A DNA stretch of 64,000 nucleotides, taken from assembly GCA_029215795.1 (NCBI GenBank), contig JARDYH010000002.1, forward strand, positions 42,268,001 to 42,332,000, in the 5' to 3' direction. Source of the DNA: Anniella stebbinsi. Taxonomy: Eukaryota; Chordata; Lepidosauria; Squamata; Anniellidae. Position numbers and translations under genes: made by a program. Below the pieces are notes generated by a model. The model had not been told where the DNA came from, did no database searches, and was given only the letters and a program-made list of their open reading frames with translations. Shown piece after piece: positions 59,751 to 64,000 of this stretch. Position 1 is the first letter of the stretch. Every line of letters starts with the position of its first letter.

Positions 59751-62700
59751 GTAAAAAAAAATAGTCATCACTCTCTTTGTTTTAAAGACAATAGTAATAG
59801 TAGATTTACATGCCTATACAACACAAAAAAGGCTCTAACTGAACACTTGTATGATTCTAACTGAGCAAAAAAACAAGCGGGTCATCCTTCTCCTTGTCTA
59901 ACTCTGATATGACAGAACCAAGAGTTATGAACACATATGTGTATTTATCCTAACAGCCTGGCTTTTTAGCTCAAACAAATGATCCACACTGCAAGGCTGA
60001 AAGTAGGTATCAACGTGGTCTTATAACACAATGTACTAAGTCAGTGTTGCATAGGTGTAGGCAGCAACAAGCATTAAGGCAAGAATGGCACTGATACAGC
60101 TCAACCATGCAAGGCCTTTTACAAGGGCAAGAGAGATGGGAGCATGCTAGGTCAGGGTATGCCAGTGGGACTGTTAAGCACAATTCATCTATATCAATAG
60201 GACCAGCAATATTCCTTTGTGATATGAAGTACAATATTATGACTGCAAATGGTGTAAATAGCACTCACTGGAGGGTATAGAAATTACAATGCTTTGCCAC
60301 ACAACAAAGAAATTATCTTGCACTGCTCCCAAACTCAACATGGAAAGGGGGCAGAAAGTAATACTGTAACTATGAAGTGCTTTCAGGAGCAACACTACCA
60401 ATGCCCATTAAAATTGGGTGCTAATTAGCACATAATGCAAGTAATGCTTTGGGAGCAGAAACCAATACATTAGTTGCAAGGCTTCAGCACCAAGCTTAAT
60501 ATGAGGAATTCCATGTTCACTTCACACTAGAAAACATACCATGGGTGGGCACTGCCAGAAGTGCAGAAATGTTTAGGACTGGGGTATTTAGTAAATTGTT
60601 TTTATATAGTAACAATATCTAGATTAAATAAAGTATCAATTGACAAAAATAACTTTACTATGAAACAGCACTTCTATGCATGCAGAAAACGTGAATCAGT
60701 CGATTACTTTTCTTGGGTCTTCACTCCATTAAACATACTTTGAATTTCTAACATCTCTAGTCACAAGGGACTAGGGGAAAAATGCAGACATTCCCGAAGG
60801 GATAATATAACATTCCCAACACCACATTCCCAAATGTGGAATATTCTGTTCTGAAGCAGAAAAAGGAGACAACATTGTAAGTATCAGGTAACGTTTGTTC
60901 ATTACAATCAGTATAAGATATACATTCTATGCATGTTTAAGTGGATCTCTTTTACATTGCCTAGAATGTTTTCAGTTTTACTCTGTGAATATGCAACATA
61001 CAAGGCAAAGGTGCACAAATGACCCCCATTAATCGTTGTTGTTTTTGCAACTGTACTGAACCTTAGTAGAAGCAGATCACCATCAATGGAAAACCTAAAA
61101 ATAGATGTCGTAAACCTGATTATAATTATGAATATAACCCATATAAGCAGGATCCAGGATTACTTCATGTAACAGTAGATATTCTTCTGAAGTAGGAGCT
61201 CAATGGTAAATTTTCAGTTAATTGAGTCACACTTGTCAAGTTACTGTATTCAGAACATTTCTCATGCTTACCAATTTAAATGCTGTCCCCACTCCCCACC
61301 CCTCTCTAAATGGCATTATATGAATACAGACAAACCTTTTAGCTAATTTGTTTTGGCATTCAAATATTTTTAAGAGATCTCTGGACTTCAGCAGAATTTG
61401 GTATGATTCTTAAACTCTCAGAATTAAATTAAAGGAATTATAAATTTTGTGGATTAATAACACAGTGGTGGGGTGTTGTTTTTTTATGGAGACTGGCTTG
61501 GGAAAGGCTGTAGGAAAACAGAGTGTACCATTTATTCATTTATTAACCTAAACCTCTCTCATCTTTCCTCACTCCTTCTGTCATACATTTCTCTCCATAA
61601 GATGGTTGTAGCAATGCTAATGTAACCCACACTCAAGAAGAAACCAACAGTTTTGATTATAGAGATAAGCTGAGGTATTGTGTTTTCCACACTGAAAAAC
61701 ATTAACAAATAAAATATGAACACATTCTGCCATTTCAGGTAAGTAAAACTGTTTTATGTAACTATACGGCTTTTGAATTTGAACACATTTAATAGTATTA
61801 CTGAAGCACATATTTTTCATTTAGCTCATGATCAGTCTAATCACAGTATTTGTATCTAAATACTTTGATAGTGTGATGACCTAAGCAACCAACATCTTAA
61901 GTAAAATTGAGCAAGAGACTTGAACTTTTCAGACAGTTTTAAAGCAATATCGTTAGCATCCATAAAAGTAAACTCTTTATCCTTTAGATTCTTACTTGGC
62001 ATGCATGCCACATAGATGGAAGAGATGAAATTCATGTCTCATTTCTTTAGCTTATAAATTCAGTTTTTCTGGTTTGTAATTTTCTTTAGCAATAGTGCTC
62101 CATTTTCAGGAAAGCTCATTAAATTCCAAATACAGTTTAAGCTTCTCTTATAACAGGTTTAATATTTTCCCCCTTTAGCTAGCTATACTGGCAAGTTACC
62201 ACTTAACCTAATCTATACAAAAATGTCAAGAATAGTGTCAGGGAGCCATGGTCAATGCTCTAAAAGTTGTAGTCTCTTTTCTTACCTGCTAAAGTTGTCT
62301 TTCACTTCAGCACAGAGCTCTCTTACGGTACTGACTGAAAACATTCTTTTGTCAGTCCTGGAAGTTAAAGCACCTTGGTCTGATGAGTGGGGGGAAATCT
62401 CTCCCACCCTCTCTTTTAATCTTGCCAGACAGCCTAACATAACAGGGAACGTTCTGAGGTCAACCAAAGAAAATATAAAATGCCAGCCTTGAACTGTTAT
62501 TTCCCTTACTGATAGGAAGAGATGTTAAAATTATACAACATTCAATTACTTAAAGTGCGAAAAGTTTAAACAGAACGATACACAGTACCAGTAAAATTTG
62601 TGTCGGGGACTTAAAGATGTGGATACGCAGAATTAGAAAAAGTAGCTGACTATCCACATGTATTTTATATATTGTATTTCTGATTGAACAAGCAAATGTT

Positions 62701-64000
62701 TTGCACATGCTAGTGCTTTCTGTTCTCATTGTTGGTTTTGGCTGAAGCCACCGTTACAACAGGAAATAAAATTACATTAGTCAGGAAGGAAGCTAATGAG
62801 TTTTCCCTCCCTCAAATGCCATTAGACACTTCCTGAAGAAAGGGGAAGCACATTAGTTTAACGATGATGGGGCATAAGGAATCAAAAAATGATGTTACCA
62901 TTTGATTAACATTTTGAGAAATGGTGCTAGCAATGGCAGCTAACCAATCATGGTTCCTTACACTTTTCTGAAATGTTCAGCTACTGAGTCTTTATATGCC
63001 TTAAGCAATATACCCTCTATGGGGCAGTACTGTGAAACTGAGTGTTAATTTTCTATATTATTTTAAAATTACTATAGTTTAAAGCAAATGTATTTATAAG
63101 TACCACAACTCAGTTGAATCTGGACTTCAAAGACTGTAGACATAAAAGATTTCCTTTCCTTTCATGGACATTAACAGTTTGTAATTTAAACTTTAAAAGG
63201 TAGTTATTAATTGCTTAATATATATTTTTTCCTGTCACTGTAAAGCTTGTATCTCTGCTCCCACCTACAACTCTTTACCTCATATGAATTTCAGATCTAA
63301 TTGCTTCCTGGCTGGAGTCATGATATGATCACTCTCAGGTGGCTTTTTACATCAGAGATCTCTTAAAACAGGGATGCTCACATAAAATTGTGGGACAGAT
63401 CGCAGATTGCAAATGACAGATAATATTTTTTCATTTTGATTTAGTGACATGCTCCTGAAAAATGCATACTTTTAACATTATCCATGAGTAATATACACTG
63501 CCATGGCTTTGTACATCACTTAAACTGCGCAACAATAACAAAAAGAAGAGGGCTTCGTTTAGAGACACTTCAAAAGTAACAAAATAAGGCTTGATTTTAA
63601 AAAGGATAGAAAATCAAGCTGTTACACATATGCATTTTATTACCTTGTAGGTAAATATGAGCCATATTTCAAGGTTGTATCTACAAGAAGAGCGATGAAA
63701 GTTGAAAATGAAATTTCACAATTTTTCCTAGTATGGCAGGAAGTGGAGCTTTTAGATCATGAAATACAATCTAAGGCTCCTGAAAAAAATTACACGATAA
63801 TGTAACTGTACAAGAAAATAAATGCCTGCACTAAGTTTCGGTCTTTTCCAGTTCGTTTACATTTTCCACCCCAGTCAGTTCTGGAATCCTTATGTATAGA
63901 CCCTCTTCCCAAATGGACGGCATTAGGCTCTTGACATACCAGAATAAATAAACCCCCTCCTATAATTTTAGCTGTTAGAGAAGTGTAGTGTATAGTATCA

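Larger units (their letters stand above)
44977..64000 (-). other. SSBP2: Intron upstream of E1 (partial)
   Basis: 19 kb upstream of E1 in which I looked for the preceding exons (those ending in an EAKAFHDY-like segment, and the LUFS domain) and found none. It holds microsatellites at 45645-45715, 46219-46261 and 52134-52208, a repeat-rich block at 45720-46215, a MITE-like region at 47920-48300, a partial MITE arm at 55915-55987, a LINE split by a MITE at 58500-59510 and a SINE at 59555-59750. The stretch 59800-64000 is AT-rich with no feature I can support. Confidence 0.8.

Noticed and set aside
63750..63785. Possible upstream SSBP2 exon ending in TTTCATGAT on the minus strand
   Set aside because: Only the short string resembles AFHDY; the flanking codons contain a stop and there is no EHSSEAK-like sequence before it.
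1..64000. CRISPR arrays, operons, riboswitches, prophage
   Set aside because: The window is vertebrate intron/exon DNA; regular tandem repeats present are microsatellites and minisatellites without spacers.

Overview
This window is vertebrate nuclear DNA lying almost entirely inside one gene. On the minus strand I can read thirteen consecutive exons of SSBP2 (single-stranded DNA-binding protein 2, the LDB1-partner family SSBP2/3/4). They run from 44976 down to 5283. Spliced together they give 858 nt, or 286 codons, without a frameshift or stop; every acceptor is AG and every donor is GT, and all split codons join correctly. They encode the Pro/Gly/Met-rich middle and C-terminal part of the protein. 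The N-terminal LUFS/LisH region (about 94 residues in the human protein) and the last short coding exon (expected to end in a YSPSMTMSV-like tail) were not found and should lie to the right and left of the window respectively.

The repeats point to a sauropsid, most likely a squamate reptile. No Alu, B1 or recognisable mammalian L1 was seen. Instead there are CR1/L2-type LINE fragments with (TTA)n or (TAAA)n tails, a tRNA-derived SINE with a lizard-type body, short palindromic elements carrying 'gcaatcctatgca' and 'cccattga' modules, hAT-like MITEs with 8-bp target duplications, and a large family of non-autonomous elements ending in 'ctgacctggttcaca'-like termini. The species call is an inference from memory of repeat families.

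Layout, left to right (3' to 5' along the gene): 1-5282 intron downstream of the last exon seen; 5283-15508 seven exons (E13 to E7) separated by introns of 0.6-3.1 kb; 15509-19083 an intron with a GC-rich 20-bp minisatellite; 19084-23721 exons E6 to E3; 26998-27081 exon E2, an in-frame 84-nt exon that corresponds to a segment present in SSBP3 and absent from the canonical human SSBP2 isoform; 27082-44886 a 17.8-kb intron packed with LINEs and MITEs; 44887-44976 exon E1; 44977-64000 intron with microsatellites and old repeats, no further exon recognised. No second gene, tRNA, rRNA or known ncRNA gene was identified. All other long open frames are intronic noise or LINE remnants.

The most notable structures outside the exons are the composite GC-rich minisatellite element at 15830-16620, a multi-arm palindromic cluster at 2105-2350, a 950-bp MITE with an internal ~146-bp tandem array at 8805-9765, a head-to-head LINE pair at 28426-29875, and several nested insertions.
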